A stretch of DNA of 64,000 nt from an uncultured Eubacteriales bacterium (lineage in GTDB: Bacteria > Bacillota > Clostridia > Oscillospirales > Oscillospiraceae), in contig UQVA01000001.1 in assembly GCA_900544405.1 (NCBI GenBank), positions 1-64,000 of the forward strand, given 5' to 3'. The position numbers were made by a program, and so were the translations under genes. This document shows, piece after piece, positions 31,075 to 40,153 of this stretch. Under the pieces are notes generated by a model. The model made no database searches, was not told the DNA's origin, and was given only the letters and a program-made list of their open reading frames with translations. Numbering within the stretch: position 1 is the first letter of the stretch; each line of letters begins with the position of its first letter.

Positions 31075-31288
31075 GTCCCACATCAATGACTGCATCCGCA
31101 AAAATTTCTCCGTGGACAAGGTGACAACCTCCCACTCCAAGGGACAGTCCGTGATTCTTTCCAAGGAACCTCTGGACGAGGACAAGATCCGCTCCGTCAT
31201 TGCCGACACCGGCTATACGCTGCTGGGCGTGACCAGCGGCGAGGCGGAGGAAAAGAAGGGCCTGTTCTCCTTCCTGCGTAAAAAGTGA
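31025..31288 (+). CDS. HMA-domain metal-binding protein
   Basis: An 87-residue protein. LKIDGMMCGMCESHINDCIR is a heavy-metal-associated domain with MCxMC in place of the usual MxCxxC, so both cysteines remain. The basic C-terminal tail (LFSFLRKK) is not part of the fold. Such CopZ-like proteins bind Cu(I) or other soft metals; in this location it may buffer metal for the iron system. AGAAGGAATTCTG precedes the ATG. Confidence 0.85.
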   Translation: MTKTVLKIDGMMCGMCESHINDCIRKNFSVDKVTTSHSKGQSVILSKEPLDEDKIRSVIADTGYTLLGVTSGEAEEKKGLFSFLRKK

Positions 31289-31333
31289 GCTTCCTATCCC
31301 GATCAGAGATACCCCCCTCCTATGTGTGTTGCG

Positions 31334-31364
31334 AAACGCCCGGACCGAACTGGTCCGGGCGTTT
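31334..31364 (+). terminator. Terminator after the HMA gene
   Basis: AAACGCCCGGACC pairs with GGTCCGGGCGTTT around a 5-base loop, T-run follows. Confidence 0.9.
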
Positions 31365-31382
31365 TGCAGCTTTTTTAAGAAA

Positions 31383-31411
31383 ACCGCCGGGCTGAAAATC
31401 AGTCCGGCGGT
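31383..31411 (-). terminator. Terminator of the DtxR-type gene
   Basis: ACCGCCGGGCTGA pairs with TCAGTCCGGCGGT; on the minus strand TTTTC follows, 16 bases after the stop. Confidence 0.8.
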
Positions 31412-31426
31412 GCTTTGAAAGATCGT

Positions 31427-31813
31427 TTATTTTGCGCTGTATTGGTCCAGCGTGGCAGATACATACTTCTGAATGGCGGCGAAAGTCTCCGGGTGGATGT
31501 CGTGCTCTATTTTGCAGGCGTCAGCCTCGGCGGTCTTGGCGGCAACGCCCAGCCGCATGAGCCAGGCCTCCAGGAAGGTATGCCGCTCGTAGATGCGCTG
31601 GGCAATTTCCAGCCCCTTGGGCAGCAGGGTGATGAGGCCCATATCATCCATTTCAATGTAGCTGTCAGTACGAAGCTTCTTCATGGCGACGCTGACGCTG
31701 GGCTTGGACACGGACAGCTCCTCGGCAATGTCGATGGAACGGACGCTGCCGTTGCGCTGATGCAGAATGAGAATGGCCTCCAAATAGTCCTCGGCGGATT
31801 CGTGAATGGTCAT
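31427..31813 (-). CDS. DtxR/MntR-family metal-dependent repressor
   Basis: A 128-residue DtxR-family protein beginning MTIHESAEDYLEAILILHQR. The HTH is IDIAEELSVSKPSVSVAMKK and the metal/dimer half contains HTFLEAWLMRLGV, ADACKIEHDIHPETF, with Glu/His ligands in the CxxEHxxH-like position. It has no SH3 domain, as in MntR/short IdeR. It is the best candidate for the repressor of the GTTAG-N6-CTAAC boxes, 4 kb from the feo operator. AAGGAGG precedes ATG 31813; the longer frame from 31843 is excluded. Confidence 0.92.
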   Translation of the reverse strand: MTIHESAEDYLEAILILHQRNGSVRSIDIAEELSVSKPSVSVAMKKLRTDSYIEMDDMGLITLLPKGLEIAQRIYERHTFLEAWLMRLGVAAKTAEADACKIEHDIHPETFAAIQKYVSATLDQYSAK

Positions 31814-31854
31814 GGCTTGCCTCCTTTCCGGGATGTCGTTCATGGATTTTGTCT

Positions 31855-31883
31855 ATTATACCAAAACTGCGTCAGGAAAGCAA
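31855..31883 (-). promoter_or_regulatory. Promoter of the DtxR-type gene
   Basis: Minus strand TTGCTT at 31878-31883, 17-base spacer, TATAAT at 31855-31860. No GTTAG box overlaps it. Confidence 0.75.
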
Positions 31884-32007
31884 CTGTATTTTCGGAATAA
31901 TAAAAGATGCTGCTTTTCATCCGAGTGGGCTGCACGCCGAGAGGGGGGGAGGAAAACAACGAAATCGAAAGAAACAGCGGAATTTCCATTGGATATGCAA
32001 ATAATTC

Positions 32008-32035
32008 TTGCATGTTTCGACACAGATGTTATAAT
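32008..32035 (+). promoter_or_regulatory. Promoter of the histidine kinase operon
   Basis: TTGCAT at 32008-32013, 16-base spacer, TATAAT at 32030-32035. The following 148 bases before ATG 32184 hold no clear gene, although the kinase frame is open from 32055. Confidence 0.7.
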
Positions 32036-32183
32036 ACTAGAAAATAGGGGATTTATGGGGATCTCCCGGAACGGCACGCTTTTTGCCCGCTGGCGGCAAA
32101 ATTTGATGGGCCGGGAGGGAGGTCCCCTTACCAATACAGGTTCAGAACCGGTGAAGCGGTGCAGAAGAAAGGATCGCAGGCGG

Positions 32184-33854
32184 ATGAATTTTCTCTCTTT
32201 ATCAACGGACCCAAGCACATGGATGGCAGCCGTAGCCTGTGCGGAAGCCGCCGCGGCAGTTGCGCTGGCGGTGATGGCGGCCCGGAGCCGTAAAAAGAAG
32301 GACCAGGGGACTGGGGAACAGAAGATTTTCCTGGAGGAAGCGGAGCGCACCCGGGAGGAGTGCATCCTGCTGGTCCGCCGGGCGGATACCATGCCCGTGT
32401 ATGCCATCGGCAATCTGCGGGGCCTGCTGAATACGGACCTGGAGGAACTGAAGGCGGACATTACCCGGCTGGACAACAGTCTGGACCCGGCTTACGGCAG
32501 TATCTGGAAGGCCTACCACTCCTGGGACCGGGAGAAACGGCTGAATCTGGATGTGCGCTGCCGGAATGGTGTGTGCCTCTACTTCAATGCGGAGGCCTGC
32601 GCCGATCCGTCTTACGACCTGCTGCGGCTGCGGGACGTTTCGGACCTGCAGAAGGCCAAGGATGATTATGAGACCCGGCTGGCAGAAGTGGAAAACGCCA
32701 GCCAGTCCAAGACCACCTTCCTGTCCCGGATGTCCCATGAAATCCGTACCCCCATGAACGGCATCATCGGTATGCTTGCTCTGGCGGAGAAGAAGCTGGA
32801 ACCAGAGGACCCGGCGCTGGAATATCTCCACCGGGCGGATACCCTTTCGGAGCATCTGCTCTCCCTCATTAACGACATTCTGGATATGTCCAGGATTGAA
32901 GCGGGCAAGGTTGAGCTGGAAAATAAGCCCTTCAGCCTCCGGGCCATGGGGGACGAATTGAAGCAGATGTTCGCCCAGACCCTGGCCAACCGGGGCATCC
33001 GATATGAGGTCAATTTTGAGGATGTGACCGTGGATGCCCTGATGGGCGACGCTTTACGCCTGAAGCAGGTCATCATCAATTTTCTGTCCAACGCCGTGAA
33101 ATTCACCAAGCAGGGCGAGGTCATCGTGACCATCCGGCAGATGATGCTCCATCACGACACGGCGGACCTGATGATCCGGGTCCACGATACCGGTATCGGC
33201 ATGGCACCGGAGTTTATCAGCCGCATTTTCAATCCCTTCGAGCAGGGAAATGTGGATATTTCCCATCAGTACGGCGGTACCGGCCTGGGCATGGCCATTA
33301 CGGACCAGATCGTGAAGCTGATGAAGGGGGAGATCGTGGTGGAGAGCCGTCCGGGGAAGGGCAGCGACTTCACGGTATTTGTCTCCCTGCCCCTGGCCGA
33401 AAGCCTGCCGGAGCCTGTGGTGCAGGAGCCTCAGGCGGAGGGAGACGGCTCCGGCATCCGGGACCGGCGCATTCTGCTGGCGGAGGACAACGAGACCAAC
33501 GCCATGATCGCCCAGGAGGTCCTGGAGGAAATGGGCGGCACGGTGGAAATTGCCGAAAACGGCCGCATTGCCCTGGAAAAATTCCGGGACCATCAGCCGG
33601 GCTATTACGACTATATTCTCATGGATGTCCAGATGCCGGAAATGGACGGCCGGACCGCTGCACGGGAGATCCGGAAGCTGTCCCGGCCGGATGCCAAGAC
33701 CATCCCCATTTTCGCCCTGTCGGCGGACGCCTTTGTGGAGGATGAGCGGCTGTCCCTGGAGAGTGGCATGAACGGACATTTTGCAAAGCCCGTGGATTTT
33801 GCGGCGCTGGAGCGCAGTGTGGGTGCATTCCTGAAAATACGGGGAGGAAACTGA
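32184..33854 (+). CDS. Hybrid sensor histidine kinase/response regulator
   Basis: A 556-residue hybrid kinase. A single membrane segment lies at residues 12-35, then a short sensor region, a coiled coil, the H box SRMSHEIRTPMNGIIGML (His near 184), the N box VIINFLSNAVKFTK, G boxes HDTGIGMAPEF and YGGTGLGMAI, and a C-terminal receiver starting ILLAEDNETNAMIA with phospho-Asp in LMDVQMPEMDG near residue 480. No output domain, so it must signal to another protein. It is separated from the giant secreted protein by 3 bases, so the two probably belong together. An in-frame ATG at 32055 is possible but gives an unnatural N-terminus. Confidence 0.92.
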   Translation: MNFLSLSTDPSTWMAAVACAEAAAAVALAVMAARSRKKKDQGTGEQKIFLEEAERTREECILLVRRADTMPVYAIGNLRGLLNTDLEELKADITRLDNSLDPAYGSIWKAYHSWDREKRLNLDVRCRNGVCLYFNAEACADPSYDLLRLRDVSDLQKAKDDYETRLAEVENASQSKTTFLSRMSHEIRTPMNGIIGMLALAEKKLEPEDPALEYLHRADTLSEHLLSLINDILDMSRIEAGKVELENKPFSLRAMGDELKQMFAQTLANRGIRYEVNFEDVTVDALMGDALRLKQVIINFLSNAVKFTKQGEVIVTIRQMMLHHDTADLMIRVHDTGIGMAPEFISRIFNPFEQGNVDISHQYGGTGLGMAITDQIVKLMKGEIVVESRPGKGSDFTVFVSLPLAESLPEPVVQEPQAEGDGSGIRDRRILLAEDNETNAMIAQEVLEEMGGTVEIAENGRIALEKFRDHQPGYYDYILMDVQMPEMDGRTAAREIRKLSRPDAKTIPIFALSADAFVEDERLSLESGMNGHFAKPVDFAALERSVGAFLKIRGGN

Positions 33855-33857
33855 TCT

Positions 33858-36800
33858 TTGAAAAGGAAATACATACTGGCCATCGTTGCCGGAGTGCTGA
33901 CCTTTGCGGCGGCGGTGGCCATTGCCAGAGAATATGTGGCATCTCATGTGTTCCGGCCCACGGCCAACGACCGGGAGCTGCGGCAGAATCAGGTGCTGTT
34001 CCGGCAGGAGACCGAGACCCAGGACCGTGTACCCGGAGAGGACGGGGAGAACAGCGCCCTGCTGGATAAGAATGGGACCGGCGGCGACGCAAATACGGAG
34101 AAAAAAGGGGCGGATTACCTCTTTGATCCGGGAGGACAGACCGGCGGCAATACCGGGGCCTTGGCAGACAACACCGGAGCCACGAACCCAAATCCCCCCA
34201 CGGACCCCACTCAGCCGGGTAGCGACAACGGCAATACGCCGGGACAGGTGATCGAGATCACCCCCGGCGGAGACAACTCCGACAATACTGTCATCCGGCC
34301 CACCCAGCCCGGAGGTACCACAGACCCGACGGCTCCCGTTGGGCCGGTGACACCTACGGACCCCTCTGCACCCAGCGAGCCTACGGAGCCGGTGGAAGTG
34401 AAGGACCCGGACCCGGTGAAGGCCAACCCTCCGGCGGGCACCGGCGTGGGCGGTATTACCAACAAACCCTATATCGAGGGCGTGACCCCGCAGGAGGATA
34501 AGAATGGCGAGCAGATGATCGTCATTGCCCAGTCTGTCTATGTGTCCGGCAGTATGCTCTACAAGGGCCAGTCTGTGGACCAGAAGCAAATTTACTTCTC
34601 TTTGCAGACCTTCGTGGTCGGTGTGGACAATACCCAGTACCTGTGGGGCGCAGAAGCCCTGGACAAGTACGTCCGTATCGACGCCGTGTCCTTCGACGAT
34701 GGGGAGACCTGGCTCACGGAATTTCCCGTGATCATACCGGAGAATGCCGGGGAATTTACCATCCGTGCCCAGTACCGCCTGAAAGAGTCCGACGACTGGA
34801 CGGACCGGCTGGTCAGCTACATCCCGGCGGATACCCGGGTGATGGTTCTGTCCGAAAATGTGGAGGGCAGCATTTCCGCCGACCAAATTCTGAACGCTGA
34901 TGATCAGAACCCGGCGCTGGACAGCCGGGTGAATCTGTTCCGCTGGCAGTCGGAGCTGATGGGCCAGTACCCGGAGAAGCTGTTCAGCGGCTGGACCGAG
35001 AACGGCGAAACCGTGCCCTTCCTCTACCCGGTGACGGCAGGGCGGCACGTATTGCAGCCGGGAGCCTATGTAGACATTCCCAATGGCTTTACCATGGAGA
35101 ACAAGGTCTACTGGATGAACGACGATTACAAGATCGACGGTGACTATTCCAATCTGGCCTATTTGCAGACCATCATTGGTGTGGAGGAGGACTTGGTGGC
35201 AAATTTTGGTGCCACCGGCATGCTGACCATTCCGGATTATGTGCAGGCTGTGGATCTTGCTCCCAAGGGGACTCTGGAAGTGGAGATTCTTCGAGTGCCG
35301 GAGAGCGTGCTGTACATGAGCGGCGTTGGACTGCGGGTCCGCCATGGCTATATTGTGGAGGAGAGCAACCCCAACTACACCTGCCAGGACGGATTGCTGC
35401 TGAACAAGGACCGGACGGCTATTCTGGCCGTGCCGCTGGCGGAGACGGAAGTGACCGTGCCCAAGACGGTGAAATCCGTGTCCATTCTGGCGGATAACCA
35501 TATCCGGGTGCTGCGTCTGGAAGCTGATTCCATGGAGGATATGCCGGAAATTTCCAAGGAGAGCCTCCATCACTGCACGGTCGTTGTCCAGGACGACCTG
35601 CTGGATGCCTGTATTCTGGAAAATCTGGATGTTTTTACCCAAGGAACCGGAAACCGGGTGGCGGCAGCCTCCGACCCGGCTACTGCCTATTATGTGGAGC
35701 AAAGCGCACTATTTACCACCACCGGCGATCTGGTGGAGGTACTGCCCGGCAGCAACCAGGGCCTGCGGTTCTCCGACGGCATCCATACCGTCAAGACCGG
35801 GGCGCTGGCCGATGCGCAGCGCATCCAGACCATTGTTCTTTCACGGGACGGCCAGCACGTGACGCTGGAAAAGGACAGCCTGTCCGGAGCAAAGAACCTT
35901 CAGACCATCCTCTGCTATACCCAGGAGCAAGCAGCGGACGTGCAGCGACAGCTGCTTTCTTCCGGTGCGCCGGAGGGCGTGGAGGTGATCATGCTGCGTG
36001 TTTCCAAGGAAGGATATGCCTATGCATGTCTGGCCGGGGAGAACAGAACCGTGTTGATCGACGCACCGGAGAACGTGACGTCTTTTACCGGTGTGGTCAC
36101 GGCAACGGACGGCTCGGCGGTGGACGTGAATCAAATCGGCACCGGTGCATTTGCAAACCACACGGAACTGAAATGGGTGTATCTGCCCGAAAGTGTCACG
36201 ACGATCGGCTATGAGGCATTCCGGGACTGCACGGCGCTGGAAGGGGTGCTCATCGACACCCGGGAACAGATCACCATTCTGGAAAAGGCCTTTACCGGGT
36301 GCGAAGCCCTTCGATTCCTGGCCAGCAACGCCATGGACGGGCAGGTTTATGAGGACTCTTTGCCCGTTGCCATCCGCACGCCCGGCTCCAAGGAACTGAA
36401 GCTGCCCGAATACTGCATGGCGCTGGTGCGCAGCAATGCCACCGGCTATAATCCCTACTGGACCATGTTTACCACTGCCGACCCGGATTACTACACGATG
36501 GAGGACCTGAGCAACGGCACCATGGCCGCCTACCTGACCGGTGTGGACGGTGTGCCCTATGCGCTGATCCGGGCGGGCGGCACAGCGGAGGGCGTTCTGA
36601 CGCTGCCGGAAAGTACCGTAGAAATATATCAGTTCGGCTTTGCGGGTCTGACTTCCGACACAGGCTTCCGGCTGGAATGGGATGCACTGCCCAAGCTCTA
36701 TTACCTGGACGGTGGAGCCTTTTATGATTCCAGCCTCAGCGGGGACGTTTTTTGCCCAGACGGCGTGCTGGTGGGAGAAGAGTGCTTCTTCGGGTCCGAC

Positions 36801-38024
36801 ATTACCGGCTTCACCTCCGCAGTCGGCTGGATGGGCTCCGATTTCCGTGCGGGAGCGTTCCAGCACTGCACGTCCCTGACCCGGGTGGATTTGGGCAGCT
36901 TCGCCGTGAACAGCTCCCTGTACAGCTATCTGTTCGACGGCTGCGAGCAGCTGCGGGAGCTGGTTCTGGACGATTTCTCCGCTCCGGGCCTTATTACCTA
37001 TAACGACTCGCCCTTCCGATTCAACAGCGATTGGACCTTAGAGGAAGAAGTGGAAAATCTGAGGATCACGGTTCAGGCCGGGTCCGAGGATTCCTATGTA
37101 CGTTCGTGGCGATACGGCTTTTCCGGCTCCTCCGGAATGTACAGCGGCTCTGCTTATATTGATATGTGGAACGCAATCCAGATGGAACTGATGGACTGGG
37201 ATAGCTGGTCCTATCCTGCCGACGAGGTGGTGGATGCGGAACTGGAAGCGCGGCTGCTGACTGCCGAGAACCGTATCCGGACCATGATCGGTGCGGAGCC
37301 TGCGGAAAAACCGGTGGATCTGTATGTGTACCGGCTCAATGACTATATTTTGACTCTGGTAAAGGCACCGGAGAGCGTGACGGATGCGTTCCTGGATGCC
37401 TATACCATTGGAATGCCAGACGGATGGGCCTTGGATTACATTGCCTCCGGTGCTTTTGCGGACTGCACGGGCCTGAAAAGCGCCTTTGTGCCGGGCACCT
37501 TGGCGGGCATCCATTCCGGCGCATTTTCGGGCGATTTTGCAGGCCCCCTAACCCTGTACTTTTACAACCCCGTGCCGCTGATTCCGGAAGCGGAGGGCGT
37601 ATCCTTCAGCTTCGGGCAGGCGGATGAGAACATCATGATTGCGCCCCTGTGGCCCGGCGAGGAAGAAAGCTACATTGCGCAGTGGAAATATCCTTTTGCC
37701 GGATACGCCGACGAGGCTTCCATGTATAGTGCCATTTCCTCGGACCATATGGATTGGAGCGAGGAGGAAATTCGGGCGGAAATGGAGAACCTGCTCTCTC
37801 CCCAGGTGGCCCGGCTGAAGGCTATGCTGGGTGTTGTTGATCCGGTGGAGCTTACGGACCCCGCGGAACCCGTTGACCCGACTACTCCCAGTGAGCCGAC
37901 TACTCCCACGGAGCCCAGCGAGCCCAGTGAACCCACAAATCCTACGGAACCCAGCAACCCCACGGAACCAACCGAAGAAACGGGGCCTGGCGTCCCGGAC
38001 GAAGAAAGGAATCAAGAAGGATGA
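33858..38024 (+). CDS. Giant secreted BspA-like leucine-rich-repeat protein
   Basis: A 1388-residue exported protein. Signal/anchor segment at residues 5-22 (YILAIVAGVLTFAAAVAIA), then a low-complexity acidic and Pro/Thr/Gly-rich spacer to about residue 200 (PTDPTQPGSD, PTQPGGTTDP), a beta-rich region, several BspA-type leucine-rich repeats (TGAFANHTELKWVYLPESVT and similar) and a second Pro/Thr/Ser/Glu-rich tail (TTPSEPTTPTEPSEPSEP). No LPxTG sorting signal. TTG start with GGAGGAAAC upstream, and a 4-base overlap with the MoxR gene. It may be the surface partner of the upstream sensor kinase or of the MoxR module. Confidence 0.88.
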   Translation: MKRKYILAIVAGVLTFAAAVAIAREYVASHVFRPTANDRELRQNQVLFRQETETQDRVPGEDGENSALLDKNGTGGDANTEKKGADYLFDPGGQTGGNTGALADNTGATNPNPPTDPTQPGSDNGNTPGQVIEITPGGDNSDNTVIRPTQPGGTTDPTAPVGPVTPTDPSAPSEPTEPVEVKDPDPVKANPPAGTGVGGITNKPYIEGVTPQEDKNGEQMIVIAQSVYVSGSMLYKGQSVDQKQIYFSLQTFVVGVDNTQYLWGAEALDKYVRIDAVSFDDGETWLTEFPVIIPENAGEFTIRAQYRLKESDDWTDRLVSYIPADTRVMVLSENVEGSISADQILNADDQNPALDSRVNLFRWQSELMGQYPEKLFSGWTENGETVPFLYPVTAGRHVLQPGAYVDIPNGFTMENKVYWMNDDYKIDGDYSNLAYLQTIIGVEEDLVANFGATGMLTIPDYVQAVDLAPKGTLEVEILRVPESVLYMSGVGLRVRHGYIVEESNPNYTCQDGLLLNKDRTAILAVPLAETEVTVPKTVKSVSILADNHIRVLRLEADSMEDMPEISKESLHHCTVVVQDDLLDACILENLDVFTQGTGNRVAAASDPATAYYVEQSALFTTTGDLVEVLPGSNQGLRFSDGIHTVKTGALADAQRIQTIVLSRDGQHVTLEKDSLSGAKNLQTILCYTQEQAADVQRQLLSSGAPEGVEVIMLRVSKEGYAYACLAGENRTVLIDAPENVTSFTGVVTATDGSAVDVNQIGTGAFANHTELKWVYLPESVTTIGYEAFRDCTALEGVLIDTREQITILEKAFTGCEALRFLASNAMDGQVYEDSLPVAIRTPGSKELKLPEYCMALVRSNATGYNPYWTMFTTADPDYYTMEDLSNGTMAAYLTGVDGVPYALIRAGGTAEGVLTLPESTVEIYQFGFAGLTSDTGFRLEWDALPKLYYLDGGAFYDSSLSGDVFCPDGVLVGEECFFGSDITGFTSAVGWMGSDFRAGAFQHCTSLTRVDLGSFAVNSSLYSYLFDGCEQLRELVLDDFSAPGLITYNDSPFRFNSDWTLEEEVENLRITVQAGSEDSYVRSWRYGFSGSSGMYSGSAYIDMWNAIQMELMDWDSWSYPADEVVDAELEARLLTAENRIRTMIGAEPAEKPVDLYVYRLNDYILTLVKAPESVTDAFLDAYTIGMPDGWALDYIASGAFADCTGLKSAFVPGTLAGIHSGAFSGDFAGPLTLYFYNPVPLIPEAEGVSFSFGQADENIMIAPLWPGEEESYIAQWKYPFAGYADEASMYSAISSDHMDWSEEEIRAEMENLLSPQVARLKAMLGVVDPVELTDPAEPVDPTTPSEPTTPTEPSEPSEPTNPTEPSNPTEPTEETGPGVPDEERNQEG

Positions 38025-38962
38025 TCGTAGAACAGTCCAAGCAGATCATTACGGAGGTCAACAAGGCATTTATCGGCAAAAACGAGATCGTGGAGAAGGT
38101 GCTGATGACCATCTACGCCGGCGGCCATGTGCTGCTGGAGGATTGCCCCGGTGTGGGCAAGACCACCCTGGCTCTGGCCTTCGCCTCGGCCCTGGGCCTG
38201 AGCAGCAAGCGTATCCAGTTTACCCCGGATACCTTGCCCTCGGACATCACCGGCTTTACCATGTTCAACCGGGAGGCCAATCAGTTCGAGTACCGGGAGG
38301 GTGCCGCCAACTGCAACCTGCTTCTGGCGGACGAGATCAACCGTACTTCCCCTAAGACCCAGTCGGCCTTGCTGGAGGTTATGGAGGAGCGCCATGTGAC
38401 CGTGGACGGCGTGACCCATCCGCTGCCCGCCCCCTTCCTGTGCATTGCCACCCAGAACCCGGCGGGTGCCGCCGGTACCCAGCCCCTGCCGGAATCCCAG
38501 CTGGACCGGTTTATGGTATGTCTGTCCATCGGCTATCCCAGCCTGGAAAATCAGATGAACATCATCAGGGCCCAGCGGTATTCCAACCCCCTGGACAGCA
38601 TCAAGCCTGTGTCCAACGCCGCCAATCTGCTGGAGGTGCAGAACTATCTGACCTCCCTGCGGATGACCGATGCCGTGCTCAGCTACGCCATTCGTCTTTG
38701 TGAGGCCAGCCGGAGCCATCCGCTGGTGGAGTTGGGAATTTCGCCCCGTGGTATCTCCGCTCTCGTGAAGATGGCCCGGGCCGGCGCCGTGCTGCAGGAA
38801 CGGAACTACGTGGTCCCGGAGGATGTGCAGCGGGTGTTCGTGGATGTATGTGCCCACCGCCTGCTGCTGCGGCCCCAGGCCCGTGTGGACGGTGTGACTG
38901 CTAAGGATGTTCTCAACGAGGTCCTGCAGAAGATCAAGCCCCCGGCTGCCGGGGAGAGGTAA
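38021..38962 (+). CDS. MoxR-family AAA+ ATPase
   Basis: A 313-residue AAA_3 ATPase: Walker A EDCPGVGKTTLALAF near residue 40, Walker B LLLADEINRTSPKTQSALLE near 102, sensor 1 ATQNPAGAAGTQPLPESQLD and C-terminal lid with ISPRGISALVKMARA. MoxR ATPases act as chaperones for vWA-type or DUF58 partners and help assemble metal or cell-envelope complexes. Here the DUF58 and transglutaminase-like genes follow directly, the standard module. Confidence 0.95.
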   Translation: MIVEQSKQIITEVNKAFIGKNEIVEKVLMTIYAGGHVLLEDCPGVGKTTLALAFASALGLSSKRIQFTPDTLPSDITGFTMFNREANQFEYREGAANCNLLLADEINRTSPKTQSALLEVMEERHVTVDGVTHPLPAPFLCIATQNPAGAAGTQPLPESQLDRFMVCLSIGYPSLENQMNIIRAQRYSNPLDSIKPVSNAANLLEVQNYLTSLRMTDAVLSYAIRLCEASRSHPLVELGISPRGISALVKMARAGAVLQERNYVVPEDVQRVFVDVCAHRLLLRPQARVDGVTAKDVLNEVLQKIKPPAAGER

Positions 38963-38966
38963 GCCC

Positions 38967-40139
38967 ATGTGGAGAAACCGCGCGTCCTACCTGGCGCTGC
39001 TGGCCGCATTAGCGATCCTTCTTTATTTCTTTCAAAAACCCTTCCTGCTGGCGGCGCTCATTTTGCTGACGCTTTTTGCGCTGGTGACACGGCTGCTGCT
39101 GAGCCGGGACGCCCGGCGGACGGAGACGGAGATTGTTCTGCGCCCCGGTGCCCGGGAGGGAAAGCGGCTGCCTGCGGATATTCTGGTCCGCTCCCGTGGG
39201 CGGCTGCTGGTGACCCGGTCCCTCATTGCCGACGTGGAGGTCCGCAACGAAATGACCGGAACGCTGCGGAAATTTCACTTCGTTCTGCCGCTGCGGGGCC
39301 GGGAGAACCGGTTTGAACTGCCCATTCCTGCCGATGAGTGCGGTGCGCTGCATGTTTCCTGCACAAAAGCCCAGGTCCAGGACCTTCTGAACCTGTTCCA
39401 GGCGAGAACAACACCCTTCCCGGCAGCCCGGACCATGGTCTATCCCCACGGCCTGAGCCTGGAGCTGATGCTCACCGGCGCCATGGCGGGAGCCCCCAAG
39501 GGAGAGGGCTTCCGGCAGAGCCGGAAGGGCAGCGATCCCGGCGAGACCTTTGAGAACCGGGAATATGTCCCCGGGGACGATATTCGTTCCATCCACTGGA
39601 AGCTGTCCAGCAAGACGGACCAGCTGATTATCCGCCAGGCGGGCGCACCCTCCCATTACGACCTGGTGCTGCTGCCGGACCTGGGCATGGAGCGGGACGG
39701 CACTGCCGTCAGCCTCTCCGAACGGAACGCTGCCATTGCCTACGGCTATGCGCTGGGCGAACAGCTCCTGCGGCTGGGCATGGGCTTTTGCCTGGCCATT
39801 CCCGCAGGAAGCGACATCGAACTGCGGGAAGTCCGGGATATGCGGACTTTCCGGGACGTGGTGAGTCTGTGGCTCAGTCTCCGTCTGCCGAAAAACGTGG
39901 GTGACGCCATGCAGATCTTTCGGATGCAGCACCTGGATGCCCTGTTCAGCCGCATGGTGCTGCTTTGCCCGGGGAAATTTGACCGGGGCCGGGGAGAGAC
40001 CGGCGGACAAATGGGCCTGACGGTTCTTTCCGTGGTTACGGGCATGAACACCAGCCGCACGGAGTTTTCCGGCGGGCTGGAGATCGTGGAAGTTCCGGCA
40101 GAGCAGTCCGGTGAGGACATCTGCCGTATTTTGTGCTGA
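38967..40139 (+). CDS. DUF58-domain membrane protein
   Basis: A 390-residue protein with two close membrane helices at residues 7-45, then a beta-rich domain and the DUF58 signature EYVPGDDIRSIHWKLSSKTD near residue 210, and a vWA-like remainder. It is the usual partner of MoxR. GGAGAGG precedes ATG 38967. Function in the module is inferred from family gene order; no enzymatic motif is expected. Confidence 0.92.
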   Translation: MWRNRASYLALLAALAILLYFFQKPFLLAALILLTLFALVTRLLLSRDARRTETEIVLRPGAREGKRLPADILVRSRGRLLVTRSLIADVEVRNEMTGTLRKFHFVLPLRGRENRFELPIPADECGALHVSCTKAQVQDLLNLFQARTTPFPAARTMVYPHGLSLELMLTGAMAGAPKGEGFRQSRKGSDPGETFENREYVPGDDIRSIHWKLSSKTDQLIIRQAGAPSHYDLVLLPDLGMERDGTAVSLSERNAAIAYGYALGEQLLRLGMGFCLAIPAGSDIELREVRDMRTFRDVVSLWLSLRLPKNVGDAMQIFRMQHLDALFSRMVLLCPGKFDRGRGETGGQMGLTVLSVVTGMNTSRTEFSGGLEIVEVPAEQSGEDICRILC

Positions 40140-40153
40140 AAGGAGGAGCGGCT

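Noticed and set aside
33054..35702. 882-residue open frame antisense to the kinase and LRR gene
   Set aside because: Low-complexity His/Arg/Gly-rich product without any motif; shadow of the real genes.
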